A stretch of 64,000 nt of DNA from JAVJSU01 sp040219275 (GCA_040219275.1 JAVJSU010000035.1:7920-71919); one strand, 5' to 3'; positions 35,014-44,668 are shown, counted from the stretch's first letter. The notes: generated from the sequence alone by a model not told the origin. Made by a program: numbers and translations.

Positions 35014-37933
35014 CGGTGTTGAGTGTCGAGGCTTTTAATCGCCACATGCGAACCCGCGCCCCACGAACGCTGACCTTTACGGTCAGATGACGACTGCCAT
35101 CAGTAGTGACCAACCAACCATCTTCCCGCAGTTGCGCCCCGATTGCCGCTGTTGTGAACTTTAGCGTGTGAACCTTGTTCACTGCACGATAAGCCACTTC
35201 GGGTAACAAATGGATATATTCGCCATCCTGATAGCCAACAATGACTGTTCCCGGTGGTGGTTCAATGGGATTTTGCCTGTCTTTCGCAAGAACTGCTTCA
35301 CCACTGGCAATAAGCTGACCCAAGACATTGAGAAAGACCTCACTGGCGCGTTCTTCACGCACAATATCGACTGTTTCAGCGATGGTGTCTTTCCATGTTG
35401 GGAGAACGTCATCCGCATCTTTTTCACGCATGAAACGTGATAACAGTTGATAGACGGTAATGAGGACTGCCCAGTTCTTGACGACCCGCCCGGTACTTGC
35501 TAGACGACTGGCCATACTTTTGAGCGTTGTTTCATAGCCTTTGACATTGCTGGCAAAACGTCGGGCGATTTCCGCTTGAAGATCATTTTCCTCTATCTGG
35601 TAAGCAATCCAACTGGCAAAATGAGCCACAAATCCGGGCAAGTAATGACGTCGTGCGTCAGCTTCAAGCAGGTATTTGCCATCAGGATCACGATGTTCCC
35701 ATGGCGGAATTTCAAGTACGAGCATCCGACTTAAAACGCTGGCTTCACCTTCGAGTACGGTCTCGCCTGTAGACAAAATCAAGCCTTTGCATGGGCGCGA
35801 TTTGCGTAACTGTGCCTCACGGGTCAAGCGTCCGCGTCCCATATTGCGTGAATAGCCTTGCATGAAGCGGGTATAGATACGCTCATCAATGTAGATACTC
35901 TTGAAGTCATCGACCCAGTAAAGCGCATCAGAAAGTGGGTTTCCGAGAATCTCCACTGTATTGATGGTATCACCCCATTGTGAGGGTGGCGCATCCCGTG
36001 AGAAATCACCGTAGAAACTGCACATCAACGCGGCGAGTTCGGACTTACCACTGCCATAAGTACCTGCCAGATGGAGCGCAGGTTTAGAGGCGGCGGCCGG
36101 GAAAAATCGCTGTAAGAGTGGTAACAGCGTAAATGTGATACAAGCAGAAACATGCTTCTCAGGAAAGACCTTCGTCATCGCTGAGAAGGCTTCGAGTGCC
36201 TTGTCCCATTCGCAGGCATTCACGCCATAATCACTCAAGCGATCGGTGAGTTCGACCAGTGGTTTGTCTGCTAGCCTTCCCTTCGCGGTGATACAATCGT
36301 GGGGTGTAAGGTAAATCCAGCGATTATCTTCTTGCAACCAGCCCATGTAGCTGTAGGCTTTACGAATGGGATACTCACCGGACAAACTCAGAATGGCTGA
36401 TGCGAGATGTTTGGTCATGCCCGCCCGCACTGCAAAAGATTCTCCTGCTTCGCGGGCAATGAATTTGCGTAAAGCGATGTCATCGCCAAAGGTTTCAGAT
36501 GGCACTTCCAGATGTACCGTTTCGCGTTCATCATGCACTTCTAGCACCGTGAAATGAGATCTTTCGTTATCATCATTGAGCTTGGAGAGTCGCTCTAAGA
36601 TTCGTCCCGTCCAGTTAGCGATCACGCGCTCATTGACTCCACGATGGGTATGACGACGATAGACCATATGCCCGTTCATTTCCAGATATTCTTCAGTATC
36701 AAGCAATTCAGCGCGGAAGGCTTGTTGCTGTTCACGCTTCTTTTCCTTATAGAGACGGTCAATATCACTGATCCTCAGCCCGTCTCCGGTGAGCGCCTTG
36801 AACTTCTCGCGCTGTTCCGCCCACTCAACCGCGTTGAGTAGCGCACAAGCCTCAACCGCTTCGATAATTTCTGCGGTAGACGGTCGCTCGACGGACTTCT
36901 GCCGCATATCATAGCGATCCACCAGACGGTTCACCTGTGCGTCCGCAACCTGTCGTCGCGACTGGATCGGTTCCCGTGGTGGCTGTTTGAACGCACTGGC
37001 AATGGTCGCCTTGGCTTCTTTCTCACGTGATGCAGGATTTTCTGAGCCATTGCCATCAGCAACATGACGGGCAACTAGTTCTCGTTCCGCATCGCTCTGA
37101 CTGTGACCTGCGTCCCGTAGCTGACAGGCGGCGGCGAAAAGCTCCGCGTTACGACTACCATCCACCGCACCTGATGCGAGGTACTGTTCCGTGCGTGGTG
37201 GCAGTGGATGCTGTCCGTTGCCATTGGTTGAAAATGTGGACATATAACCATTTTGTGGCTTGGGTTTGACTTCCAGCCATTCGAAGTTGCTCAATGAATA
37301 GCGTCTTTCTGGATGCCACTCGATGATTTGCACGCGTGCGTTAAGGCGCTCTGGCTTGGTGTTTATCGTCGATGGTAATCTCATAATTGAAGCCACCGAC
37401 TTCACATAACCTTCGTCACCACTCAATACACTAAACAAACCCTGCATGATCTGGCTGGTTTTCTGCTTATCTTTATCCGTCTCCAGCAGGAATGGTTCAT
37501 CCAATAACCAATAAGAGTGCCAGCCGCCGCCGCTATCCAAAATGATCGACGGTGCAGGATTGAAGCCATGCAATTTTGCCAGCCCATTTTCGCGTTTGTG
37601 CGGGTCATCATCGCAGTCGACATCGAGCCACAAAGCAGGGAGCAGGATGGCAGATGCTGCACTGCCCTGCTTCGCTTTTCGCAAACAAGGCGCGAAGAAC
37701 ACGCCAAAGCTCTCAGCATTGAGTTTATCCGCTTGCTTCAGCACAGTTTCCAATTGTTTTGGCTTGTTGAATTGTGTCCAGAGTGTGCGGACTTCACCCG
37801 TTTCGGGATGAATGCAACGCAATTCCAGCCAGTGTTCACTGGAAGATTGAGCGTAAAAAGCACGCAAGAAGTCCTGTTGCGTGACCACTTGCATTTCGTC
37901 AGTCATATTGTTGTCTGTCGTTTTGTGTGTCAT
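35006..37933 (-). CDS. Large primase-helicase-like replication protein of a mobile element
   Basis: 975 residues from the ATG at 37933 (aaaaagga upstream). The N-terminal part is archaeo-eukaryotic primase-like: ALWLDVDCDDD (catalytic acidic pair), ILDSGGGWHSYWLLDEPF and MRLPSTINTKPE. A helical middle follows. The C-terminal third is an ATPase of the DUF927/D5 type, with HLAGTYGSGKSELAALM (P-loop), LYWVDDFKS (acidic pair) and LILSTGETVLEGEASVLSRM. The role is replication initiation or priming for an integrated plasmid. Downstream are the iterons; upstream is the relaxase. A second, shorter primase is encoded at 44669. Confidence 0.75.
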   Translation of the reverse strand: MTHKTTDNNMTDEMQVVTQQDFLRAFYAQSSSEHWLELRCIHPETGEVRTLWTQFNKPKQLETVLKQADKLNAESFGVFFAPCLRKAKQGSAASAILLPALWLDVDCDDDPHKRENGLAKLHGFNPAPSIILDSGGGWHSYWLLDEPFLLETDKDKQKTSQIMQGLFSVLSGDEGYVKSVASIMRLPSTINTKPERLNARVQIIEWHPERRYSLSNFEWLEVKPKPQNGYMSTFSTNGNGQHPLPPRTEQYLASGAVDGSRNAELFAAACQLRDAGHSQSDAERELVARHVADGNGSENPASREKEAKATIASAFKQPPREPIQSRRQVADAQVNRLVDRYDMRQKSVERPSTAEIIEAVEACALLNAVEWAEQREKFKALTGDGLRISDIDRLYKEKKREQQQAFRAELLDTEEYLEMNGHMVYRRHTHRGVNERVIANWTGRILERLSKLNDDNERSHFTVLEVHDERETVHLEVPSETFGDDIALRKFIAREAGESFAVRAGMTKHLASAILSLSGEYPIRKAYSYMGWLQEDNRWIYLTPHDCITAKGRLADKPLVELTDRLSDYGVNACEWDKALEAFSAMTKVFPEKHVSACITFTLLPLLQRFFPAAASKPALHLAGTYGSGKSELAALMCSFYGDFSRDAPPSQWGDTINTVEILGNPLSDALYWVDDFKSIYIDERIYTRFMQGYSRNMGRGRLTREAQLRKSRPCKGLILSTGETVLEGEASVLSRMLVLEIPPWEHRDPDGKYLLEADARRHYLPGFVAHFASWIAYQIEENDLQAEIARRFASNVKGYETTLKSMASRLASTGRVVKNWAVLITVYQLLSRFMREKDADDVLPTWKDTIAETVDIVREERASEVFLNVLGQLIASGEAVLAKDRQNPIEPPPGTVIVGYQDGEYIHLLPEVAYRAVNKVHTLKFTTAAIGAQLREDGWLVTTDGSRHLTVKVSVRGARVRMWRLKASTLNTDE

Positions 37934-37956
37934 ACTATGTGTATTCCTTTTTAGGA

Positions 37957-38012
37957 ACACAGGGGCTTGAGGCGCGATCATTGTCCGTGACGTGCGTCTC
38001 CGGCTCCTGTGT
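37957..38012 (-). terminator. Inverted repeat between relaxase and primase genes
   Basis: ACACAGG (37957-37963) with CCTGTGT (38006-38012), plus GC pairs inside. It lies directly after the relaxase stop on the minus strand. No T tract, so function is uncertain. Confidence 0.35.
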
Positions 38013-38016
38013 GCGT

Positions 38017-38934
38017 TTATAGATAAAAGTCCATCGTCGGACGCGCTTCCTGATCCGATTGGATCTGCATTGCGTCTGCTTTCAGTTGTGCTTTCAGGCG
38101 TTCGGCGGTGATCTCCGCTTCCTGATGGTCAAGGTCGGTGATGAGTGGTCGAAATTGCAAAGCAGTTTTTCCTTCGCGATTCTTGAACCAGCCATACACG
38201 CCAACAGCACTCGTATCATCATCGGTGCGTCGGATGCCTGCCCGGACAGGCTCGCCCTCCCAGATGCTATGCACGGACTCCCTCTCAACAATCTGCGCCT
38301 GATATTCACGAATGGCAGCCAACGCGTCGTAACGTTGTTCCCAGTCGCGTCCTGCATATCTCTCCATGAGGTCAACCATGTTGGTTTGGGTCACTTCATG
38401 AAGCATCTCGATATGGTCGACACTTTTGTTCCGCGAAAAGTACAAGGGTTTGCGCCTGCCTTCATCGGCATCGTAGTAAGTGCCGGGCAGGATGACATGG
38501 GTGTGCGGGTTATGCTGACCCGGTGCTTCTTTGCCGTCGGTCTGACGATGATGCAAGACTGCCGACCATTCCACACCGGTATCAATCCCCCGTGCGTCAA
38601 AGAAATCGTTCATGGTGAGGGTGGTCAATTGCTTGACAAAGTGCTCACGATCTTCAGGCGGCACCATGCGGATCAAATCCGTATTGGGATTGATTACGAG
38701 TGTGAACAACAGGACATGCGTGCTTTTATAGGCATCGCATCGGTCGGCAATCTCTGCCACCGAACCGCCCATACCTTGATCCAACCAGCGGGCTTTGCCA
38801 CCGCTCTGTCGCGCTCTTTCGGTGCGTGACTCCCTGTAGGTGAGGTATTTGAGCAGGTTGCCCATGCGCTTACCTTCCCGCTGGGTCGGTTTCCTGTATT
38901 TCACATTCGAGACACACATCTGTTTGCGATCCAT
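38017..38934 (-). CDS. Relaxase/mobilization protein (HUH type)
   Basis: 305 residues. The metal-binding motif of HUH relaxases is seen in GQHNPHTHVILPGTYY (H-x-H) near residue 141. The N-terminal region before it would hold the catalytic Tyr (LLKYLTYRESRTERAR contains YLTYRE). It should nick at oriT and stay bound to the 5' end during transfer. Length is short for a relaxase and there is no helicase domain. The gene is preceded by a ribbon-helix-helix gene four bases away, the usual accessory partner. Confidence 0.7.
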   Translation of the reverse strand: MDRKQMCVSNVKYRKPTQREGKRMGNLLKYLTYRESRTERARQSGGKARWLDQGMGGSVAEIADRCDAYKSTHVLLFTLVINPNTDLIRMVPPEDREHFVKQLTTLTMNDFFDARGIDTGVEWSAVLHHRQTDGKEAPGQHNPHTHVILPGTYYDADEGRRKPLYFSRNKSVDHIEMLHEVTQTNMVDLMERYAGRDWEQRYDALAAIREYQAQIVERESVHSIWEGEPVRAGIRRTDDDTSAVGVYGWFKNREGKTALQFRPLITDLDHQEAEITAERLKAQLKADAMQIQSDQEARPTMDFYL

Positions 38935-38937
38935 GTC

Positions 38938-39246
38938 CTACGTCTCCCGCTTCTTACGGAAGAATGCGACCATTTTCTCTAGCAGGTCGTTTTGACGTTG
39001 AAGTTGTTCTTCGACGTCATCCAACCGCCCCTCAAGTTTGCGCGTGATGGCGGCGCGTGTACCGGGAATGTCATCCTGATGACTCAGGTACAAATTGATT
39101 GCCTCCCTAACTAGATCGGTCTTATATTGCATCTCGCCCTTTCGTGCACGAACGCGCAGAATTTCTTCCAGTCGGCGCATCTGCTCGGGCGTGAAGCCGA
39201 TGGAGAGGCGTTCGCTATACCCATCTCGATTCTTACGTTTACCCAA
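38938..39246 (-). CDS. Ribbon-helix-helix relaxosome accessory protein (MobC-like)
   Basis: 102 residues. RLSIGFTPEQMRRLEEILRV, then YKTDLVREAINLYLSH is a ribbon-helix-helix fold. A C-terminal coiled-coil region follows (LEGRLDDVEEQLQRQNDLLE). It starts at TTG with a strong aggaggt ribosome site five bases ahead. It overlaps the HU-like gene by eight bases and precedes the relaxase, so it probably binds oriT and recruits the relaxase. Confidence 0.7.
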   Translation of the reverse strand: MGKRKNRDGYSERLSIGFTPEQMRRLEEILRVRARKGEMQYKTDLVREAINLYLSHQDDIPGTRAAITRKLEGRLDDVEEQLQRQNDLLEKMVAFFRKKRET

Positions 39247-39520
39247 GTTCCACCTCCTGAATTCTTTTCTTCATATCGGGTGTCGGACGGAAACGTCCAT
39301 AGACCCGGCACAACCGTCCGTGATGGCTGAGTGCGCCACCAGCTTGCATGTCCTGCACTTCGATATTCAGTCGTCCAATTTCTGGCACGATGATTTCCTC
39401 TCCGTTTATCAGTTCCTCTGCCCAAACTTCGGTCAGGATTTCGACCACCTCGGCCACATCCCGTTGGGTGCGGTGAGGCAGTCGTCTGGCGATTTTTGCG
39501 ATTACTTCTCGGTGATACAC
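39239..39520 (-). CDS. HU/IHF-like DNA-binding protein
   Basis: 93 residues. REVIAKIARRLPHRTQRDVA, EVVEILTEVWAEELINGEEI and IVPEIGRLNIE match the helical half and first strands of HU-type proteins; GRFRPTPDMKKRI fits the C-terminal region. The start is GTG with aaggag upstream. It would bend DNA, for example at the hairpin array directly upstream, to help the relaxosome. Confidence 0.75.
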   Translation of the reverse strand: MYHREVIAKIARRLPHRTQRDVAEVVEILTEVWAEELINGEEIIVPEIGRLNIEVQDMQAGGALSHHGRLCRVYGRFRPTPDMKKRIQEVELG

Positions 39521-39555
39521 ATTGCGCTCCTTCGCTCTGTTTTTGTGTCATGCAG

Positions 39556-39862
39556 TCGCGTAGCGATCTGCCAAGCCTTCCAAAGGAAGGCACATCACCA
39601 CGAACCGCGAAAACTATCGCGGGTGTGGTCGCTCGTCTCGATGAATCGAGATGAGCGGTGCGGCGGCATCCCAACACCGCCGCACGGGTGCAAGCGCGAA
39701 AGTGCGTTGCACCAAGCCCTCTCGGCGTTTGAGAGACCAGCGATTTAGCTGGCTTCTCATGACCCATATAGAACCTAATAAAGCCACTAAGGCTTTTCAG
39801 GGTCATGAGACTATCGCTGTATTCTGCACAGCGAGACCTGTTTGCCTTAGCAGATAGATTCG
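39556..39862. other. Dense hairpin array, candidate oriT or structured RNA (array 1)
   Basis: About ten consecutive stem-loops fill the gap before the relaxosome genes. Examples: GCCTTCC-aaa-GGAAGGC (39575-39591), CCGCGA/TCGCGG (39605-39622), a 13-pair stem at 39630-39657 with a TGAA loop, GTGCGGCGG/CCGCCGCAC (39658-39685), GGTGCAA/TTGCACC (39687-39713), CCAGC/GCTGG (39737-39752), TCTCATGACCC/GGGTCATGAGA (39755-39810) enclosing AAAGCC/GGCTTT, and TCGCTGT/ACAGCGA (39814-39834). It ends with TAGCAGATAGAT (39848-39859), shared with array 2 near 63.1 kb. No gene is seen in 39521-39889. Confidence 0.75.
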
Positions 39863-39889
39863 TCGGACAGGGGTGGTGCTCATCATGCG

Positions 39890-40306
39890 CTACCATGTCG
39901 CTTTCCTCATCCGGTTCGTCCGACGCTGGCTTTCCTCATCTGTCAGGGCTGGATCATCGTTGACTACCACTGGCGATGCTCGCGGCGGGTTCTGTCCGAC
40001 AGTCATCGTTTGGGCGTGAGCCAGCAGTTGCTCAATGACACGCTCCAGATAGGTCGGCATATCGTTCAGTGTGTCTCGTATCCACAACGTATCCCGGCGC
40101 ACTTCGTTCAGCTCTGGTAGCTCGATCCGCTTTGTCTGACGCTTAGATGGATTGCCGATATGCTCCCGGATAACATCCCGGATAACCTCACTGCGCTCCC
40201 CGGCTTCAATCCCGTCCCACCAGTCCAGAATGTCCTCATCGCTGTCGAAGTAGACTTTGAAATTGATCATCTTGTATGTCCGTTTCTTCGGTCGGCGTTT
40301 CGCCAT
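39890..40306 (-). CDS. ParR-like DNA-binding partition protein
   Basis: 138 residues. KMINFKVYFDSDEDILDWWD then IEAGERSEVIRDVIREHIGN is a ribbon-helix-helix-like start (strand, then helices ending GERSEVIRDVIRE). The C-terminal half is charged and probably disordered. Ribosome site aaaggag. It lies directly downstream of a ParM-like actin gene with a 9-base inverted repeat between them, so ParR is the natural assignment, from context. Confidence 0.6.
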   Translation of the reverse strand: MAKRRPKKRTYKMINFKVYFDSDEDILDWWDGIEAGERSEVIRDVIREHIGNPSKRQTKRIELPELNEVRRDTLWIRDTLNDMPTYLERVIEQLLAHAQTMTVGQNPPRASPVVVNDDPALTDEESQRRTNRMRKATW

Positions 40307-40324
40307 GTGCTTTTCTCCTTTAGG

Positions 40325-40365
40325 GGTCTTACACGTGCATACTGTTCGTAAGTATTTGTAAGACC
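40325..40365. promoter_or_regulatory. Inverted repeat between parM-like and parR-like genes
   Basis: Perfect arms GGTCTTACA (40325-40333) and TGTAAGACC (40357-40365). They could be the centromere-like site or an operator for the ParR-like protein. A leader hairpin is the other possibility. Confidence 0.55.
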
Positions 40366-40376
40366 TGCGTCTTCAA

Positions 40377-41441
40377 CTAATCTTCACGGGCGATGAAATT
40401 GGCGTAGTTGAGATAGCCTCTGGCGTTCGCCATCTGTGCGTGCGCGACTAACTTCGTCTGCGGATAGGCTTCCACCACCTGCTCGTAAACCAGTTCCGCA
40501 CCACCACCAGAGAGATAAATGACATCGACAGTCGTACCGCGTTGCCATTTCTCGCTCATCAATCCCAGCGTCGCACTGCGAAGCGGGGCAAGTGCCTCCT
40601 CTACTTCTTCGCTATAGTCCATCGGTTTGCCGCTAGCGGTGAAAATCCCGGTACGGAGCACCTGCTCGACGATCTTATAGGGCATCTTCTCGCGGTAATC
40701 GCGTTCCAGCATGGCGCTGATCCGCTCCTGAGCGGTATAGACTCCACCTTCCACACTGCCGCTTTCCGACGAGATGAATTCGCCATCGTCATCTAGTGCA
40801 ATATCGACGGTATAGGTGCCAACATCGACCACGCCTGTTCGCATATACGTGTGATGCACATTGAGTTCACCGCCCGGAGTCAACATCTGCGAGTAAATGC
40901 CACCATAGGGTTGCGGCATCACGATCACCTCGGTCACGTTGGCAATCGCTTCGCTGACATCGGTCTGGATGAGGTGCTGTCCACGCAACGTTTCCCTGAG
41001 TTCATCCGCATCGCGCATATGATCCACAGGCAACCCGACAGCCAGCCTGAGATGAATCACATCCCGCCCCCACACCCCCTGCACTAATTTCCCAATCGCC
41101 ACTTTTGCCAGACGCAGACGAAAGGCATTACCCATCGTCTTTTCGTTGGCAGTTCTGCCACGTAACCGGAGCAGTTCGCCTGCGGGAATCTGCGCCAGTG
41201 CCAGATCACCGACGAACCATTCCCCGTCATCATCCTCAATCTGATCACCCGGATACTTCTGCTGGATCATCTCCTGCTGAAACTTAATTTCATGGGCATG
41301 ACCCATGACCGACGGAAACGCGATAGCGGCATGATCTGTCACGGCTTTGACGACACCGTAGCCGATGTCGAGTCCGAGGGTGATCTGGTCGCCCGCTTGA
41401 ATACTGAATTCCGATTGCTTGCTCTGTTTGCGTTTTGCCAT
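40377..41441 (-). CDS. ParM/StbA-like actin ATPase for plasmid segregation (PRTRC protein D-like)
   Basis: 354 residues from the ATG at 41441 (aaggag seven bases ahead). Actin-fold motifs are seen: phosphate-1 LGLDIGYGVVKAV, phosphate-2 GVVDVGTYTVDIAL, adenosine motif VIYLSGGGAELV. The middle has AVGLPVDHM, typical of ParM-like proteins. It should form filaments that push sister plasmids apart with the ParR-like product. PRTRC cassettes include a protein D of this type, so it may count as a PRTRC member. Confidence 0.85.
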   Translation of the reverse strand: MAKRKQSKQSEFSIQAGDQITLGLDIGYGVVKAVTDHAAIAFPSVMGHAHEIKFQQEMIQQKYPGDQIEDDDGEWFVGDLALAQIPAGELLRLRGRTANEKTMGNAFRLRLAKVAIGKLVQGVWGRDVIHLRLAVGLPVDHMRDADELRETLRGQHLIQTDVSEAIANVTEVIVMPQPYGGIYSQMLTPGGELNVHHTYMRTGVVDVGTYTVDIALDDDGEFISSESGSVEGGVYTAQERISAMLERDYREKMPYKIVEQVLRTGIFTASGKPMDYSEEVEEALAPLRSATLGLMSEKWQRGTTVDVIYLSGGGAELVYEQVVEAYPQTKLVAHAQMANARGYLNYANFIARED

Positions 41442-41465
41442 TGTGAAACTCCTTATAAATGAAAA

Positions 41466-41526
41466 GAAGCCAACCCTAAGTCTCAGAACCATCTTCATCA
41501 GATGACTCATCACTAGGGTTGGCTTC
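41466..41526. promoter_or_regulatory. 13-base inverted repeat between divergent partition and helicase genes
   Basis: GAAGCCAACCCTA (41466-41478) and TAGGGTTGGCTTC (41514-41526) are exact complements, 35 bases apart, in the 102-base gap between divergent starts. A shared operator or cruciform is likely. Confidence 0.6.
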
Positions 41527-41543
41527 AGGACGAACGAAATTAC

Positions 41544-44462
41544 TTGGGTTTTTACCCGAAAACGCGAATGCTACTTCGCTGGGGTCAAAAGGCGAGAAAT
41601 TCTGTCGAGTGGTTTGTTTCCAATGGGCTTCGGCGTTTCTTAGACCGTATTCGTTTGAAGGGTAAATATCCGCTGTATGCCGCCCAAAAACACGTCATCG
41701 CCGCTATCACCAAAGGCTTTGAAAAGCGCGATAGTATCTTGCTGGTAGGTCAAATGGGGGTGGGCAAAACGGCGATGGGAGGCACCTCTGCGATAGCCAT
41801 TGCATCGGGTGCAGTCCAGAAAATCGCCGATGATATGCGGGCAGATCAGGTGGTACTCGTGGTTGCTCCGCCACATTTGATAGACAAGTGGAAACGGGAG
41901 TTGCTCAGTATTCATCCAAACAGCATTGTTGAAAGATTGGATCGACACGAAGATGTCAAGCAATTTATGTCCAAAGCAGCGCGAATCGGCGCAGATGTGC
42001 CGAAGATCGGTCTCATCAAGCGCGACCTGACCAAGCTCGGTTGTGCGCGTGAGCCTGCGGTGGTCTGGCGCAATCAACCAGTCGCCCTGTGGCGACATGA
42101 CCAACCGACACCAGAAGGCTATGAAGCCCATCAACGTATCGTCAAACAGCGCGTGGCGAAATGTCCACATTGTGGTTGTACCGTCATGCAGGAACGTAAG
42201 GGAACCAGCGTGCCTGCTTCAGAAAGCTGGCTCAAATCAGGCAAGCGAGCATGTGCAGTCTGTCAGACTCCGCTATGGCAGGAAGCGCGGGATCGCGGTT
42301 CGCGCCCGAAGCCAGGATATAAATATGCCCCCAAGAATCCGCGCTATCGTCTGGATGAATACCTCAAAAAAGTCTATCCAGATCGGGTGTATCTTCTGGT
42401 CTGGGATGAAATCCACGAGGCGGCGAACGGGGATACGGGCAATGGTGAGAGTTTTGGTAGATTGGCAGGCATGGCAAAGAAGGTTCTGGCGATGACCGGT
42501 ACACCCTTCAATGGTAAATCTTCCTCGCTCTTCAATATCGAATATCACCTCAATCCGCGAGTGCGCCAACGTTATAATTGGGGCGGTGCCGAGCGTTTCA
42601 GTCGTAAAGAACGCGGGTCAAGTCGTTTTCAAGCGGTCATTGATGGCGCAGGCAAACAGCGTGGACGGGCTGAATCAAGCTGGGTTTCAGATATGGGTGT
42701 GCGCGAGCAGGTCGTCGAAGAACGCCCGACCTATGATAGCAATACGGGTGCTTTCACGGGTACATCGACCTATGAGAGACCTTATCAGGAGGCTCCAGGA
42801 ATTTCTCCCTTGCTGGTGGCTGAAGTTCTCGATCACGCCGTCTTCTTCTCCTTATCGGATTTGGGTAAAGCCTTGCCCAATTATGAAGAAATTGCGCTTC
42901 CGGTTGAGATGGATGCTGATACCTACGATGAGTATGATCGTACCCGATCTTTGCTCAAGGATTATTTGATTCAGCGGCGCTGGGAGGGCGATACGACTTT
43001 TCGCGGGTCATATCTTCAGTGGAGCATGGGCTGGATCAATGCGGCGTTTCGTCCGACAGAGGTCATCCATAACATTAAGCACCCGATCACAGGTGAAAAG
43101 CGTCCGCATGTCGTCACACAGATTCCGTCCTACGGCGAGGATCGTGTCTATGCCAAAGAACAGGCATTGATTGACCTGCTCAAGCAAGAACTCGCGGATG
43201 GTCGTCCCTGCGTCGTTTATCTGCGTCAGACCGCCACCAAAGACATTCAACCACGCATTGAGTCGCTGATTCGCAAGCATGTTCACGGGGCTGTGCCCTT
43301 CATCCTCAAGAACACCGTCAGTGCTGAACGCCGTGAAAAAGTGATTGAAGCTGAACGCGCAAAAGGTATGAACATACTCATCACCAACCCTGAGTTAGTG
43401 AAAACTGGACTCGACCTGTTGTTCAGTCCGACACTGATCTTTCACGAGATCACGTTTAATTTGGGGACAATGATGCAAGCAGCAGCCCGTGCCTATCGGC
43501 TGAATCAGACCCATGAGCAATGTAAGACCTACTACATTTTTGCCGAGGGAACGATGGAGCATACAGCCGTCCAGCTGATGAGTCGCAAACAACGTGCCGC
43601 GAAATTGCTCACCGGTGATGTGGGTTTAACAGGTCTCGATGCCCTGACGGAACAGGAATCTGGATTTGAGGAAGCCTTGTTGAATGCGATTGCCAAAGAA
43701 GAAGCACTACTCGATCCCAGTGAGATGTTCAAGGTCAGCGCGGGACAGAGTGAAATTGATGCCGAAGATATGGCGTACTGGAATGTCGAAGTCGCCAACG
43801 ATGAACCTGAAATCACCGTGACCCATGATGATCCACTGGTGCAGGTTGCAATTGAACTCGGTGGTGTTCTGGTTGAATCCGATACATCTCCAGTTCGGGA
43901 AGCCGTTGCCAGACCCTCAGACACAGCCCAATTGCGCCGTTATGTCGGACGTTATCTGGATACAGTCCATCTGATTCATGACGACAAGAAACGGGCGAAG
44001 TTACAGGCAAAGCTCTTGTCGATCCTGACCGATGGTGTGCAAAACGATGACGAAACTTACAAAGTCATCGGAATGCACGACCCGGACTTCAACCAGTATC
44101 CCGTTCACGAAGAGAGCATGGTACGCCATATTCGTGGCTGGCTCAAACAACATCGCTTTGTCTTCATGGGTTGCGAAGACGAAACCGCAACGACCATCGT
44201 TGATCTGGCAAAGCAGGCATTGGGACTAACACCCATCAAACTCGACATCTTCGAGAAACTGCGGGATCTGCACGATGAAGAACAGCAGGAGGTATTTGCT
44301 AAACAAAGTGCAGAACTATCGGGCAAAAAGCGTAAACGCGGCAAAATCGACCTGATGGCAATTCCGGGAGATGAGCCAACTGAGGTAACTGTCCCAAAGC
44401 GCCCTTTAGTGCGGAAACAAAGCACAGAGGAAGAATTGCCCACCCAACTGGCAATGTTCTAA
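41544..44462 (+). CDS. Large superfamily 2 helicase of a mobile element
   Basis: 972 residues. Motif I GQMGVGKTA near 71, VLVVAPPHLIDKWKRELLSI (motif Ia region), a zinc-ribbon insertion around 205-245 (KCPHCG ... CAVCQT), DEIH box VWDEIHEA near 288, motif III LAMTGTPFNG, and C-terminal motifs VVYLRQTATKD, NILITNPELVKTGLDL and QAAARAYRLNQT. This is SNF2-like. The C-terminal 250 residues are unassigned. It starts at TTG 41544; ATG 41568 is an alternative start. It heads the plus-strand operon. Its stop lies exactly where the primase frame begins. Confidence 0.8.
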   Translation: MGFYPKTRMLLRWGQKARNSVEWFVSNGLRRFLDRIRLKGKYPLYAAQKHVIAAITKGFEKRDSILLVGQMGVGKTAMGGTSAIAIASGAVQKIADDMRADQVVLVVAPPHLIDKWKRELLSIHPNSIVERLDRHEDVKQFMSKAARIGADVPKIGLIKRDLTKLGCAREPAVVWRNQPVALWRHDQPTPEGYEAHQRIVKQRVAKCPHCGCTVMQERKGTSVPASESWLKSGKRACAVCQTPLWQEARDRGSRPKPGYKYAPKNPRYRLDEYLKKVYPDRVYLLVWDEIHEAANGDTGNGESFGRLAGMAKKVLAMTGTPFNGKSSSLFNIEYHLNPRVRQRYNWGGAERFSRKERGSSRFQAVIDGAGKQRGRAESSWVSDMGVREQVVEERPTYDSNTGAFTGTSTYERPYQEAPGISPLLVAEVLDHAVFFSLSDLGKALPNYEEIALPVEMDADTYDEYDRTRSLLKDYLIQRRWEGDTTFRGSYLQWSMGWINAAFRPTEVIHNIKHPITGEKRPHVVTQIPSYGEDRVYAKEQALIDLLKQELADGRPCVVYLRQTATKDIQPRIESLIRKHVHGAVPFILKNTVSAERREKVIEAERAKGMNILITNPELVKTGLDLLFSPTLIFHEITFNLGTMMQAAARAYRLNQTHEQCKTYYIFAEGTMEHTAVQLMSRKQRAAKLLTGDVGLTGLDALTEQESGFEEALLNAIAKEEALLDPSEMFKVSAGQSEIDAEDMAYWNVEVANDEPEITVTHDDPLVQVAIELGGVLVESDTSPVREAVARPSDTAQLRRYVGRYLDTVHLIHDDKKRAKLQAKLLSILTDGVQNDDETYKVIGMHDPDFNQYPVHEESMVRHIRGWLKQHRFVFMGCEDETATTIVDLAKQALGLTPIKLDIFEKLRDLHDEEQQEVFAKQSAELSGKKRKRGKIDLMAIPGDEPTEVTVPKRPLVRKQSTEEELPTQLAMF

Positions 44463-44668
44463 TCCCCGACGAAACCTGTCAGTTCCTCGAAGCACTGCTG
44501 GCACGGAGCGATGCCTATCTCCACAATGCCTGTCTGACACTCACTGCCATTCACCCGGACGGCAAACATCGAACCCCTTCCCGCCATATACCACTGAATC
44601 AACCTGCCCTGCTGGAAGATACACTGACGAAGTTACTGAAAAGTAATCAACTCGGTTGGGGTGCATTT

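Noticed and set aside
38059..38829. Long plus-strand frame opposite the relaxase
   Set aside because: It is a shadow of the relaxase gene: no motif, no ribosome site, and the relaxase HxH motif is on the other strand.
39556..39862. Hairpins as a tRNA cluster or integron attC array
   Set aside because: No CCA-ending cloverleaf with T-loop or anticodon features could be formed, and no conserved attC core sites (RYYYAAC/GTTRRRY) or cassette genes are seen.
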